Below, piece by piece: positions 33,840-42,576 of a stretch of DNA of 64,000 nt (position 1 is the stretch's first letter; every line of letters starts with the position of its first letter). The stretch lies in NCBI GenBank assembly GCA_003155135.1, contig PMFN01000005.1:33639-97638 (forward strand), written 5' to 3'. The position numbers were made by a program, and so were the translations under genes. Origin of the DNA: Acidimicrobiaceae bacterium (GTDB lineage: Bacteria; Actinomycetota; Acidimicrobiia; Acidimicrobiales; RAAP-2). A model generated the notes under the pieces. The model ran no database searches. It saw nothing but the letters and a program-made list of their open reading frames with translations, and was not told the DNA's origin.

Positions 33840-35537
33840 GTGAGCACCCGGCGCCGCGTGCCGCGCCGCGGCATCGCCGCGGGGGCCCTCCTGGCCGTCA
33901 TTGCCGTCGTGGCCACCGCCTGTTCCGAGGCGCCTGCCGCCGAGTCGGGCGAGCAGTACAGCTCCCCCAAGGCGATCGCCGCCCAGGTCCGGTACCCGAG
34001 CGCCCCGCGCGAGGCCGCCTCGACCCTGAGCGGGTTCCTCAGCGCTCCGGGCGGCCCGTATCTGCGGGACCAGTACTCCCGGGTGGTCATCCTCCACGGG
34101 GTCAACGCGGTCTACAAGCTCGCGCCCTACGAGCTGACGGTGACGCCCGGCCAGCCCAACACCTTCGACGCCGCCGACGCCCGGACCATCGCCCGGCTCG
34201 GCTTCAACGTCGTGCGCCTCGGGATGCTCTGGCAGGGCCTCGAACCGGGCGCCGGCGGCCCGAACCAGCCCGCCGTCTGCACGCCCGGCGCGCCGGCGAA
34301 CCCCCACATGTACTCGGCGGCCACCGTGCGCGCCTACCTGGCAAAGGTGGCCGCGGTGGTGGACCTGCTCGGTCGCTACGGCATCTACACCCTGCTCGAC
34401 ATGCACCAGGACGTCTACAACAGCCTCTACCGGGGTGAGGGCGCTCCTGCCTGGGCGGTCTGCACCGACGGGCTGCCGATCGTCGCCCTCGGGGGCCGGT
34501 GGTCGCAGAATTACCACAACCCGACCCTCGACATCGCCGTCGCCCATTTCTGGGGCAACGACGTGACGGGCGATCTCCAGGGAGAGTACGACCGCGTGTG
34601 GGGAGCTGTCGCACACTCGTTCGCCGACAATCCCTGGATCGCCGGCTACGACCCCTACAACGAGCCGTTCTCGCGTGAGTACCGCCTCGACGACACCGTG
34701 TCCTTCGCCATCGACCTCGAGTGCTTCTACACCGGTCGCGCCCGCCCGGGTCGCTTGGCCGCGGACGACAAACCGATCGTGTGCCCGAAGAGCGACCCGC
34801 GCAACGGGGTGGTCCCGACAATCGAGGCCGCCGACCCCCATCACCTCGTCTTCATCGAACCCGACATCTACTCGATCCACGGCAAGCCCAACCTGCTCGG
34901 ACCGATGACCTTTCCCCGCCTGGTCTTCAACGTCCACTCCTACTGCGAGTCGCGCTCACCGGTGACCGGGGACCCGACAAGTGTGGACGCCTGCTCGGGC
35001 CAGATCCTCGCGTCGCTCCTGCGGCGCTCGCGGGACCGCCCGCAGCTCACATCGCGGGCCCAGCCCGGGGGCCCAGCCTGGTTCCTCTCCGAGTTCGGAG
35101 CGAGCTCGGACCCGAACCTCCTCGAGCAGGTGACCGACACCACCGACCTCTTACAGCTCGGCTGGGCCTACTGGTCGTGGAAGTACTACGACGACCCGAC
35201 GGGAAGCTCCGACGAGGCGCTGGCATCGCCGACCGGGGCCCTCGCCCCGACCGCCACCGTCCTGTCTCGTACCTACCCCCAGGCCATCGACGGGGTGCCG
35301 AGCGCCTACTCCTTCGACCCCGGATCCGGCGCGTTCTCCCTCACCTACCAGCGGCCCGCCACCTCGAGCGCTCCAACGGTCATCTTCGTGGCGAGGACGC
35401 ACTACCCGAACGGCTATTGCGCCACCGTCGACGGCGGCACCTTCGACTCGCCGCCGGGGGCGGCCCACCTCGTCGTGGACAACGCCACGGGGTCCGGCAC
35501 GGTGCAGGTGAGCATCACGGCCGGCTCCTGCGGCTGA
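33840..35537 (+). CDS. GH5 endoglycoceramidase-like lipoprotein
   Basis: A 565-residue exported glycoside hydrolase. The N-terminus is a lipoprotein-type signal (RRxx-rich start, hydrophobic stretch, Cys28 in TACSEAP). The TIM barrel shows LHGVNAVYK, RLGMLWQGLEP, LLDMHQDVYN, the acid/base Glu in YDPYNEPF (about 275), HPHxY-like NVHSYC and the nucleophile in FLSEFGA (about 418). This pattern matches the GH5 endoglycoceramidase branch, which cleaves glycans from glycosphingolipids; other beta-glucoside substrates are possible. A C-terminal beta-sandwich of about 90 residues ends the protein. The GTG start is the only good one near the signal peptide but lacks a clear ribosome site. Confidence 0.82.
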   Translation: MSTRRRVPRRGIAAGALLAVIAVVATACSEAPAAESGEQYSSPKAIAAQVRYPSAPREAASTLSGFLSAPGGPYLRDQYSRVVILHGVNAVYKLAPYELTVTPGQPNTFDAADARTIARLGFNVVRLGMLWQGLEPGAGGPNQPAVCTPGAPANPHMYSAATVRAYLAKVAAVVDLLGRYGIYTLLDMHQDVYNSLYRGEGAPAWAVCTDGLPIVALGGRWSQNYHNPTLDIAVAHFWGNDVTGDLQGEYDRVWGAVAHSFADNPWIAGYDPYNEPFSREYRLDDTVSFAIDLECFYTGRARPGRLAADDKPIVCPKSDPRNGVVPTIEAADPHHLVFIEPDIYSIHGKPNLLGPMTFPRLVFNVHSYCESRSPVTGDPTSVDACSGQILASLLRRSRDRPQLTSRAQPGGPAWFLSEFGASSDPNLLEQVTDTTDLLQLGWAYWSWKYYDDPTGSSDEALASPTGALAPTATVLSRTYPQAIDGVPSAYSFDPGSGAFSLTYQRPATSSAPTVIFVARTHYPNGYCATVDGGTFDSPPGAAHLVVDNATGSGTVQVSITAGSCG

Positions 35538-35668
35538 CGCCGCGCCAGCCGTCTCGCTGGCCGAGGTCACAGGCCTGCGGCGTGGCTGCTGGCCGACCGG
35601 CCGAAACCCGACTAAGTTTGTCGGCAATAGGCGCAACAAGAAGTGAACCGCCTGAACAAGGAGGCGCA

Positions 35669-36178
35669 GTGACCGTCATCGTGCGAGAAGCCCACGACGT
35701 CTCGGACTCGGACGATCAGCACTGTCAGAGCATCGACCTGCTCGCCGTCGCCCGCCGGCACGCCGATGTGGCGCTCTCGTGGGCGCAGCGCCACGGGCGA
35801 CGCGATGCGCGCACCTACGGCCTGCTCTCGCACGGCGAGGACTACGAGGTCTGGGCGATCGATTGGCCGGTCGACGGCTACCTCGAGCTCCACGACCACG
35901 GTGGCTCCGCCGGCGCCTTCGCCGTCCTGGCCGGCAGCCTGTCGGAGACGACGGCTGACGCCGACGGCGAGTGGGTGCGCCGGCCCCATGACGCCGGGGG
36001 CGGCCGTTCGTTCTCCGAGAACCACATCCACGGCATCGTCAACCTTGGCACCGGGCGCGCCACCAGTGTGCACGTCTACTCGCCGCCGCTCGAGCGGATG
36101 ACCTTCTACCGCCTGGTCGACGGTGCAATGGTCGCCGAGCGCACCGACGAGCGGGCCGAGAGCAACTGGACCCCCTAG
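35669..36178 (+). CDS. Cysteine dioxygenase type I
   Basis: A 169-residue cupin that oxidises cysteine to cysteine sulfinate with Fe(II). Cupin motif 1 is LELHDHGGSAGAFAVLAGSLSE (two iron histidines about 75 and 77) and motif 2 contains ENHIHGIVNLG (third histidine about 119). The GTG at 35669 has an AAGGAGG site. It is immediately followed by a rhodanese gene in an overlapping stop/start (TAG-GTG), a pairing common in actinobacteria and suggesting cysteine breakdown and sulfane-sulfur handling. Specificity for cysteine over mercaptopropionate is inferred. Confidence 0.88.
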   Translation: MTVIVREAHDVSDSDDQHCQSIDLLAVARRHADVALSWAQRHGRRDARTYGLLSHGEDYEVWAIDWPVDGYLELHDHGGSAGAFAVLAGSLSETTADADGEWVRRPHDAGGGRSFSENHIHGIVNLGTGRATSVHVYSPPLERMTFYRLVDGAMVAERTDERAESNWTP

Positions 36179-36568
36179 GTGAGCCGCGTCGACGAGCAGC
36201 TCGCCGCCGCGCGCGCAGCCCTCGACCGGGTCGGCCCCGAGGAGGCGGCGCGCCTCACCCGTGAGGGGGCGCTCCTCGTCGACATCCGCCCCGCCGCCCA
36301 GCGCGCCGAGTTCGGTTCGATCCCCGGGGCGCTGGTCATCGAGCGCAACAATCTCGAATGGCGCCTCGACCCGACCAGCCCCGACCGCCACCCCGCCGTC
36401 ACCGACGAACCCGGGCGGCCGGTTGTGGTGCTCTGCCAGGAGGGCTACGCCTCGAGCCTGGCGGCCGCCTCACTGCAGGACCTCGGCCTCATGAACGCCA
36501 CCGACCTCGACGGCGGCTTCGCCGCCTGGAAGCGGGCCGGCCTGCCGGTCACCGACCCGCCCAGCTGA
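36179..36568 (+). CDS. Rhodanese-like sulfurtransferase
   Basis: A 129-residue single-domain rhodanese. It has VDIRPAAQRAEFGSIPGALVIERN (the CH2A-type entry) and the active-site loop CQEGYASSLAA with the catalytic cysteine at about residue 86, then LDGGFAAWKRAGLPV. It abuts the cysteine dioxygenase stop, so the two form an operon for sulfur from cysteine. It ends against a convergent hairpin. Confidence 0.9.
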   Translation: MSRVDEQLAAARAALDRVGPEEAARLTREGALLVDIRPAAQRAEFGSIPGALVIERNNLEWRLDPTSPDRHPAVTDEPGRPVVVLCQEGYASSLAAASLQDLGLMNATDLDGGFAAWKRAGLPVTDPPS

Positions 36569-36576
36569 GCGGCGGG

Positions 36577-36597
36577 CCCGGGCTGGTTCAGCCCGGG
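36577..36597. terminator. Bidirectional hairpin between rhodanese and GH43-like gene
   Basis: A 9-bp stem (CCCGGGCTG at 36577-36585 with 36589-36597) and a three-base loop, overlapping the stop codon of the minus-strand gene. No T-tract. Confidence 0.5.
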
Positions 36598-38462
36598 GCC
36601 GCGCCCACCACCGGCTTGTTGAGGGTGAAACTGCCCGCCGAGCCCTCGAACGGCGCCGCGCCGAAGGAGAAGATGCCCCCGTCGGACGCCACGAGCCAGT
36701 AGCCCCCGACGCCGTCGGCCATCATGGCGACAACCGGCCGGTTGAGCGTCAGGCCCCCGGTCGAGCCCCGGAACGGGGCGTCGCCGTAGGCGAAGACACC
36801 GCCATCGGAGGCGGCCAGCCAGTACCCGAGCCCGTTGGGCATCGCCGCCATCCCCACCACCGGCCGGTTCAAGTGCAAGGAGCCGGCGGAGCCGAAGAAG
36901 CTCGCGTCGCCGAAGGAGAAGATCCCCCCGTCGGCGGCCACCAGCCAGTAGCCGAGCCCGTCGGGGGCGGCGGCCATGCCCACCACGGGAGAGTTCAGCC
37001 GTTGCCCGCCCATCGAGCCGTAGAACCCGGCATCGCCGTAGGCGAAGATGCCGCCGTCGGAGGCGACCAGCCAGTACCCGCCGCCATCGGGGGATGCCGC
37101 CATTCCCACGATGTCGTGCACACCGCCCGGGGCGCCGTCGTAACGGGCGCCGCCGAAGGTGTAGACCTGCCCGCTCGAGGTGACCTCCCAGTACCCGCCG
37201 GTCGAGGGGTCGTCGGCCACCGCCACCATGGGCGCCCCGATGCTCAGGCCACCTCGCGAGCCGTAGAAGGGCGCCCGCCCGAAGGAGAAGAGGCCCCCGT
37301 CGGACGCCACCATGCGGTAGCCGCCCGCGGGGTCGAGGGCGGGACAGGACTGGGCGAAGGGCTCAGGCCCCGCCGAAGGCCCGAGGACCACCGGGTTGCC
37401 GCCGCCGCCCTGCCCACCGTCGGCGAAACACAGCGGGTCCATCCGCATCGAGCGCGCCCACTGCGGATAGCCCACCTCGCCCGCCGTCCAGGCGGCGTAC
37501 GCCATCCACCAGTTCCCCGCTTGGTCCTGGAACGCCCACTCCCCACCGGGGCCGACCACCGCGCCGGCCGACCCCAAGATGGGGTGGTTCGCCGGCTTCG
37601 AGCACGGTCCGGTCGGCCCTGCGCACACGGCGTAGCCCACCGAGTACGTCGAATCGCCGTAATAGCCCGCCGAGTAGAAGAGGTACCAGATGCCCTGGTC
37701 CTCGACCATGGAGGGGTTCTCGACTGTCGACTCCCAGGGCTGGGTCTGGGTCATGAGCACCGTCGGCGACGTGCCGGGGGCGAACGAGAGGCCACCGGGT
37801 GCCAGTGCCTCGGACCAGAGGAACGCCGGCCCGGTCGAACTACCGTCGTTGCTCTTCCAGACCAGGTAGTCCGTGCCCCCCGGTGCGGCCACCAGGTCGG
37901 GGTCGAGGCTCCCGCCGAGGGCGGCACCTGTCGGCCCCGCCCCCCGTTGGCAGAGGAGGGGGGAGCCCTGCGTCGCATAAGGCCCGGCGACCGAGGTCGA
38001 CGTGGCCACCGCCAGGCAGTGCACGCCGTCGTAGGAGGCGTCGATCGCGTAGTACATGACCCAGGTGCCGCCGATCTGGGCCACGCTCGGCGCCCAGGTG
38101 TCGAACTGGTAGCCGATCTGCGCGTCCTTCGACCATGGCGGGTAGGCCCCGAGGGGGCCCGTACCCGGGACCCGGGTCCACGTGGCGAGGTCCGTCGAGG
38201 TGAAGAGCTGGATGGGCTGGAAGCTGTCGGTGCTCGGTGAGAACAGCGTGGGGCCGAGCGTGGTGAACGCGTAGTACGTGCCCGCGGACTCGACGATGTC
38301 GGGGTCGGGGGCGTCGTCGGCGAGCAGCGGGTTCTGGTAGGCCCCCGGCCCGGGCGACGTGGCCGCCGCCGGCGCAGCACCGAGGCCAGCGGCCAACGGC
38401 ACGGACCCGGCGAAGCCGAGCGCGACGGCGACTGCGAGGGCACTCCGCCGCTGTGCGCCCAT
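36588..38462 (-). CDS. Secreted GH43-like protein with six 42-residue repeats
   Basis: A 624-residue exported protein. After a signal peptide (about 1-35, AxA cleavage), residues about 40-350 form a five-bladed-propeller-like GH43 hydrolase domain: YQNPLLADDAPDPDIVESAGTY has the typical first catalytic Asp, WAPSVAQIGGTWVMYYA the second region, and a later VENPSMVEDQGIWYLFYS. Residues about 375-622 are six repeats of roughly 42 residues with core GYWLVASDGGIFSFGDAxF. Such repeats occur in secreted actinobacterial proteins and probably form a second beta-propeller or carbohydrate-binding module. ATG 38462 has an AGGAGC site. Confidence 0.82.
   Translation of the reverse strand: MGAQRRSALAVAVALGFAGSVPLAAGLGAAPAAATSPGPGAYQNPLLADDAPDPDIVESAGTYYAFTTLGPTLFSPSTDSFQPIQLFTSTDLATWTRVPGTGPLGAYPPWSKDAQIGYQFDTWAPSVAQIGGTWVMYYAIDASYDGVHCLAVATSTSVAGPYATQGSPLLCQRGAGPTGAALGGSLDPDLVAAPGGTDYLVWKSNDGSSTGPAFLWSEALAPGGLSFAPGTSPTVLMTQTQPWESTVENPSMVEDQGIWYLFYSAGYYGDSTYSVGYAVCAGPTGPCSKPANHPILGSAGAVVGPGGEWAFQDQAGNWWMAYAAWTAGEVGYPQWARSMRMDPLCFADGGQGGGGNPVVLGPSAGPEPFAQSCPALDPAGGYRMVASDGGLFSFGRAPFYGSRGGLSIGAPMVAVADDPSTGGYWEVTSSGQVYTFGGARYDGAPGGVHDIVGMAASPDGGGYWLVASDGGIFAYGDAGFYGSMGGQRLNSPVVGMAAAPDGLGYWLVAADGGIFSFGDASFFGSAGSLHLNRPVVGMAAMPNGLGYWLAASDGGVFAYGDAPFRGSTGGLTLNRPVVAMMADGVGGYWLVASDGGIFSFGAAPFEGSAGSFTLNKPVVGAAPG
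36600..37345 (-). repeat. Six in-frame ~126-base coding repeats
   Basis: The DNA behind the six 42-residue protein repeats. Copies 3-6 are most alike; copy 2 has a shorter, divergent middle and copy 1 is the most degenerate. The repeats are protein-coding and in frame, not spacers of a CRISPR array. Confidence 0.8.
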
Positions 38463-38492
38463 CCCCGCTCCTCATCACCCGTCGTTGTGCCA

Positions 38493-38498
38493 ACGCTA
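38493..38498 (-). promoter_or_regulatory. -10 element for GH43-like gene
   Basis: TAGCGT on the minus strand, about 30 bases before the ATG at 38462, leaving a short leader that includes the ribosome site. Confidence 0.45.
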
Positions 38499-38540
38499 CG
38501 CGGCGCATCTCCCGGTCGGGTGAACGGCCCGTGAATCGCC

Positions 38541-38567
38541 GATGGCCGGCCGCACGGGCCGGCCATC
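38541..38567. terminator. Hairpin after betaine-binding protein gene
   Basis: An 11-bp perfect stem (GATGGCCGGCC at 38541-38551 with 38557-38567) and a five-base loop, 41 bases past the stop of the minus-strand substrate-binding gene. Confidence 0.6.
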
Positions 38568-38608
38568 GAGTCGTAGATCGTCGACGGGCCGGGGCCCGGG
38601 CATGTCGC

Positions 38609-39517
38609 TCAGCCGAGGTGCTCCGAAGCGAGCCACGCCTTGGCGACCGCAGCCGGCTGCTGCTGGCCGGTGGTCACCTCGAGGTTCAGCTTCGAGATGG
38701 CGTCGGTCGTGAGCTTCTGGTCGAGAGTGTTGAGGGCGGCGGTCACGCCCGAGGAGTCGACCGACTTGCGGATGACCGGGACGATGTAGTCCGCGCCCTC
38801 GAGGTGCTTGTTGTCGGTGAGGGCGACGAAGTTGTTGCTCACCACGTTGCCGTCGCTCGAGAACAGCTCGACGACCTGGACCTCACCGTTCTTGAGGGCG
38901 GCCACGCTGAGCGGGCCGGCCTCGTCGAGGGACTTGAAGCCGGCAAAGTCGAGGCCGTACACCTTCTTCAGACCGGGCTCGCAGCCGGCGAAGGTCGGGC
39001 ACTCAGGCGGGCCGCCCAACGTCAGGTTCGACGCGTAGGGCTTGAGGCTCGAGAGCGTCGTGAGATGGTCCTTCGAGGCGGTCGCCTTGGTTACCGCGAA
39101 GACGTTGGTGTCGAGGGCCTTCGAGGCCGGCAGCACGGTGACGCCGTAGCTGGCGAGGGCCTTTTGGTCCGCGGGGATGGCGGTGGCGATGTTGGTGCCC
39201 GCAGGCTGCGGGTTGCCACCGTGGAGGAAGCCGAGCAGCGATGCGGCGTAGTCAGGCTCAAGGTCGATCTGCCCGTGCTCGAGCGCCGGCACGACGACGG
39301 CCCTCGTGCCGAGCGCCGGCTCGATCTTGACCGGGTAGCCGGCCTTCGTGAGCACATCGCCGTAGAGGTTGGCGACGATCTCCTGCTCTTCGAAGTTGGT
39401 GGAGCCGATCGTGATGGTCGGCTTCGAGGAACTGGCAGAAGCGGCGGTGGGCAGGGCGAACACCAGACCGAGGGCGACGGTGAGCACTGCGAAGAGGAAT
39501 CGGCGTGCAGCGGACAT
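38609..39517 (-). CDS. Glycine betaine/choline ABC transporter substrate-binding protein
   Basis: A 302-residue OpuAC/OsmF-type binding protein. The signal peptide (about 1-29) ends in ASASSS and there is no lipobox cysteine, so it may be a soluble or differently tethered form. The mature part begins PTITIGSTNFEEQEIVANLYGDVL and includes EPDYAASLLGFL and PALEHGQIDLEPDY, typical of the family. ATG 39517 has a GGAAGG site. It is the last gene of the permease group but has its own strong sigma-70-like promoter about 90 bases upstream. Osmoprotectant import (betaine, choline or ectoine). Confidence 0.9.
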   Translation of the reverse strand: MSAARRFLFAVLTVALGLVFALPTAASASSSKPTITIGSTNFEEQEIVANLYGDVLTKAGYPVKIEPALGTRAVVVPALEHGQIDLEPDYAASLLGFLHGGNPQPAGTNIATAIPADQKALASYGVTVLPASKALDTNVFAVTKATASKDHLTTLSSLKPYASNLTLGGPPECPTFAGCEPGLKKVYGLDFAGFKSLDEAGPLSVAALKNGEVQVVELFSSDGNVVSNNFVALTDNKHLEGADYIVPVIRKSVDSSGVTAALNTLDQKLTTDAISKLNLEVTTGQQQPAAVAKAWLASEHLG

Positions 39518-39606
39518 GTGAGAAACCTTCCATCGGTAGCGAATTGCCAAACCAGCTCGGAGCAGGTTGTGCGTCGAGAGGTTCAACCAATCGTCGCAGG
39601 ACTGAA

Positions 39607-39634
39607 ATATTACTAGTTCGCTCGGATTTGTCAA
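39607..39634 (-). promoter_or_regulatory. Strong sigma-70-type promoter for binding-protein gene
   Basis: A perfect -35 TTGACA (39634-39629), 16-base spacer, and TAATAT -10 (39612-39607) on the minus strand, in an unusually AT-rich gap between the permease and the binding-protein gene. The leader is about 85 bases. Confidence 0.75.
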
Positions 39635-39656
39635 GAAGCAGTGCGCTCACTATGGC

Positions 39657-40385
39657 TCACGCCGTCGTGAGTGCCGTGCCGGAGCGGGTGTGACGGATGG
39701 GCAGCGGCGTGATCGCCCGTCCCAGCACCCCGAGACCGAGGGCCACCGCTCCGGCCAATACCGCCACCAGGATGGCCCCGGAGAACGCCTCGACGGTGTT
39801 CTCCGTGGAGAGCCCCGAGATCACCGGCGTCCCGAGGTCCGTGTAGCTCACATAGGCGGCGAGCGTCGAAGTGGCCACGACCTCGATCGAAGAGGTCCGG
39901 ATCCCCGCCATGAGAAAGGGGGTGGCCAGGGGCAACTCGACCCGACGCAGCACCTGCCCCCCCGTCAGGCCCATCGCCTTCGCCGCGTCGCGCACGTCGG
40001 CATCGACCTCGCGCATGCCGACGTAGGTGTTGGTGAGGATGGGCGGGATGGCGAGGATGAGCAGCGCCAGAAAGGCGGCCAGGAAGCCACCCCACTTGAG
40101 CGAGATCGACGGCTGGATGGCAAAGAGGGTGAGGAGGGCGAGCGTCGGGACCGCCCGGGCGGCGTTGGCCGCGTTCACCGCCACCAGGCCGCCGCGGCCG
40201 GTGTGGCCGAGTACGAGGCCGATGCCGCCGCCCACCACCAGCGCACCGAGCACCACGGCGAGCGAGAGCTCGGCCTGGCGTAGGAAGAGGTAGGGGATGC
40301 CCGAGCTGCCAGTCCAGTTGGCACTGGTGGTGAACCAGCCGACCACGCTGGCCATGAAGTGTCGGAAATGGTCCCAGTCGCTCAT
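39657..40385 (-). CDS. Betaine/choline ABC transporter permease (distal)
   Basis: A 242-residue inner-membrane permease with about six helices and the EAA loop DVRDAAKAMGLTGGQVLRRVELPLATPFLMAGIR that contacts the ATPase. The ATG at 40385 shares one base with the stop of the first permease (TGATG), so they are coupled. The two permeases form the transmembrane dimer of the importer whose ATPase is encoded divergently at 42577. Confidence 0.9.
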   Translation of the reverse strand: MSDWDHFRHFMASVVGWFTTSANWTGSSGIPYLFLRQAELSLAVVLGALVVGGGIGLVLGHTGRGGLVAVNAANAARAVPTLALLTLFAIQPSISLKWGGFLAAFLALLILAIPPILTNTYVGMREVDADVRDAAKAMGLTGGQVLRRVELPLATPFLMAGIRTSSIEVVATSTLAAYVSYTDLGTPVISGLSTENTVEAFSGAILVAVLAGAVALGLGVLGRAITPLPIRHTRSGTALTTA

Positions 40386-41062
40386 CAGACCACCCGCGCC
40401 CGTCGTGAGGAGCGCGTCCACGGCACGGCGAGGCGCTGCACCCCGACGATGAGCAGGTCGAAGACCGCGGCCAGGGCGACCGAGAAGACGAGGCCCACGA
40501 TGATGGGCGTGTTGAACCCGATGGTGAAGCCGTAGGTGATCTGCTGGCCGAGGCCGCCCAGGCCGATGAGGGCGGTGACCGTGACCAGCCCGATGACCGT
40601 GGCGGTCGCCACCCGGAGCCCGGCGAAGATGTAGGGCAGGGCGAGTGGGAGGTCGACGCGCAGCAGCGCCGCGTTGCGCGAGTAGCCCATGGCGGTCGCC
40701 GCTTCCCTGGCCTCGGCGGGGACGGCGTTGAGGCCGGCGACCGTGTTCCAGATGAGGATGAGCAGCGTGTAGCCGACGAGGGCGATCTCAGCGGTCGGGT
40801 ACGACGCCACGTAGCCCGTGATGGGCCCGAGAATGGCGAACAGGGCGAGTGACGGGATGATGTAGAGCGCGCTGGCGATGCCGAAGATCGGGGTGCGCAC
40901 CGCCCGGTAGCGCCAGGCGAGCATGGCGAGGGGTATCGACAGGACGGTTCCGATGGCCACGGCGAGCAGGGTCAGGGCGATGTGCTGGAGGAGGTCAGAG
41001 CTGATCTGGCCCCATTGGGAGGTGACGTAGCCCCATTTGAAGAACGGCGTCGCCGTCGACAT
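40385..41062 (-). CDS. Betaine/choline ABC transporter permease (proximal)
   Basis: A 225-residue permease of the OpuCB/ProW type with about five to six helices and the EAA loop EAREAATAMGYSRNAALLRVDLPLALPYIFAGLR. ATG 41062 follows TAGCGT by seven bases without a ribosome site, so the transcript is probably leaderless. First gene of the permease-permease-binding protein group. Confidence 0.9.
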   Translation of the reverse strand: MSTATPFFKWGYVTSQWGQISSDLLQHIALTLLAVAIGTVLSIPLAMLAWRYRAVRTPIFGIASALYIIPSLALFAILGPITGYVASYPTAEIALVGYTLLILIWNTVAGLNAVPAEAREAATAMGYSRNAALLRVDLPLALPYIFAGLRVATATVIGLVTVTALIGLGGLGQQITYGFTIGFNTPIIVGLVFSVALAAVFDLLIVGVQRLAVPWTRSSRRARVV

Positions 41063-41069
41063 CTTCGAA

Positions 41070-41075
41070 ACGCTA
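41070..41075 (-). promoter_or_regulatory. -10 element for leaderless permease operon
   Basis: TAGCGT on the minus strand, seven-base spacer, then ATG 41062. Confidence 0.55.
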
Positions 41076-41140
41076 CCCGGGCTGCTGGCGGACCATTCCC
41101 ACGGCCCCGATCCGACCGGCCTGCCGGACCCGTCGGACCC

Positions 41141-42463
41141 TCAGGGGATCCGGCGTACCGGGGGCGGCGACCACGTCCCGTCGAGCACCGGGGCCCGAGG
41201 TGCATAGAGGCGCATGGTCACCCCGAGCCGGCCCTCGGGGCACGGCAGCCAGTTCGCCACGCGTGCGGGGCCCGGGTTGTCATGGCCGATCCAGATGTCG
41301 AGCGAGCCGTCGGCGTTGTAGTCGAGCGGGTCACGGTCGCCCAACGCGTGGCGGTCGAGCTCGTTGGCGACGGGGAACCCGCGCCCGTCGTACATGGTGA
41401 CCGACCAGAACGCGTCCACGGGCGGCAGGGCGTCGGCGGCGAAGTGGATCCCGTAGCGTGCGCCACCGTCGAGTGCGGCGCCGTCGGCGTCGGCCACGAG
41501 CAGCGGGTAGACCGAGTCCTCCGCCGGGACCGCCCCCAGCCCGACCTTGGTGACGATGGCCCGCTTCACGTAGGAATTGCCGTAGGCGCCCATCGTGTCC
41601 AGGTTCATCTGCCAGCCGTTGACGACGTTCGCCAACCGGGGCATGCGGCTGGCGAGGAGCGCCTGGGCGGCGGCTGGGACCTCTCCGAGCGTTCGGCGCA
41701 CCCCCGGCTCGGGGTCGAACGGGCGCCCGGGCGTCAAGCCGATGCGCCCGAGGAGCGCCACCATCGACCAGTCGCTGAGATGCGGTGGGTGGCGCTCCAT
41801 GAGCGCGGCGGCGAGCGAGAAGAACTCGTCGGCCGAGAGCCCGTCGACGGCCGAGAGGGTCTCGGCGTTCTCCTCCAGGTCAGGGTCGGTGTGGGCCTCG
41901 ACCAAGGGTGCGCCGGACCCCCACGACGACAGCGGCGTGACGGCCAGGGCGTCCTGGAAGTGGTGGACCGCCGGGTAGTCGGCCGGCCCGTCGGTCTTCG
42001 TCCTCCCGATGATCCAGACAACGGGCGTCGGCGCGTCGATCCGCAGCATCTTCTCGGGGAGCTCACCACGCCAGCTCGGCACGGTGAGGGCGACGTCGAT
42101 GGCGCTGCCGCCCGTGGTGCGTGTGCCGGGCGCAGCGAAGACGTCGGTCCACATGTCCATGATCGGCAGCAGGTAGTAGCGGCCCCCGCTGTCGGGGGCT
42201 GAGATGAGCAAAGGTTCGGCGCCGACATCGAGCCACGCCGTCGAGTACAGCGTGTCGAAGTTGGGGCGCACGACGGAGCGGAACCGGGCGTCGGGGAAGG
42301 CGCGGGCATGGTTGAAGCGCCCCATCGGGCCGCGGGCCGCGCTCGGGTCCTCACCGCTGGTGAGCTGGCGGCGTGTGAGCTCCATGGTGACGAGGGGATA
42401 GAGGTAGACGTATGCCTCGACCGCGATCGCTGTGAGGTCGTCCTGGTGGCGGGCAGCTGGCAC
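41141..42463 (-). CDS. DUF1254/DUF1214-domain protein
   Basis: A 440-residue protein with the DUF1254 signature at the N-terminus (AVEAYVYLYPLVTMELTRRQ, then PNFDTLYSTAWLDVGAEP and YYLLPIMDMWTDVFAAPG) and a C-terminal DUF1214 domain (AFWSVTMYDGRGFPVANELDRHALGDRD and GRLGVTMRLYAPR). No signal peptide is evident, although relatives are often exported. Function is unknown. GTG 42463 has an AAAGGA site. It separates the importer's permeases from its ATPase. Confidence 0.85.
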   Translation of the reverse strand: MPAARHQDDLTAIAVEAYVYLYPLVTMELTRRQLTSGEDPSAARGPMGRFNHARAFPDARFRSVVRPNFDTLYSTAWLDVGAEPLLISAPDSGGRYYLLPIMDMWTDVFAAPGTRTTGGSAIDVALTVPSWRGELPEKMLRIDAPTPVVWIIGRTKTDGPADYPAVHHFQDALAVTPLSSWGSGAPLVEAHTDPDLEENAETLSAVDGLSADEFFSLAAALMERHPPHLSDWSMVALLGRIGLTPGRPFDPEPGVRRTLGEVPAAAQALLASRMPRLANVVNGWQMNLDTMGAYGNSYVKRAIVTKVGLGAVPAEDSVYPLLVADADGAALDGGARYGIHFAADALPPVDAFWSVTMYDGRGFPVANELDRHALGDRDPLDYNADGSLDIWIGHDNPGPARVANWLPCPEGRLGVTMRLYAPRAPVLDGTWSPPPVRRIP

Positions 42464-42576
42464 CTCGATGGTCCTTTCGATGCGGCACGGGAGCGGGTCG
42501 CCGTCACGCTAGGCCCGGGCAGCACGGGTGTCACGGAGGAGGAGCCGACAAACCCGATGACTAACGTAAGGGTTCA

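Noticed and set aside
31469..34105. 878-residue minus-strand frame
   Set aside because: Only the last 344 residues are a real gene starting at 32503; the rest is antisense to the CYP142-like gene.
36600..37345. Regular ~126-base repeats that could suggest a CRISPR array or satellite
   Set aside because: Repeats are in frame, diverged at third positions and encode a protein repeat; no constant repeat with variable spacers is present.
39600..39656. AT-rich patch considered as a sign of horizontal transfer
   Set aside because: It is only about 50 bases and is explained by a near-consensus promoter; flanking genes have normal composition.
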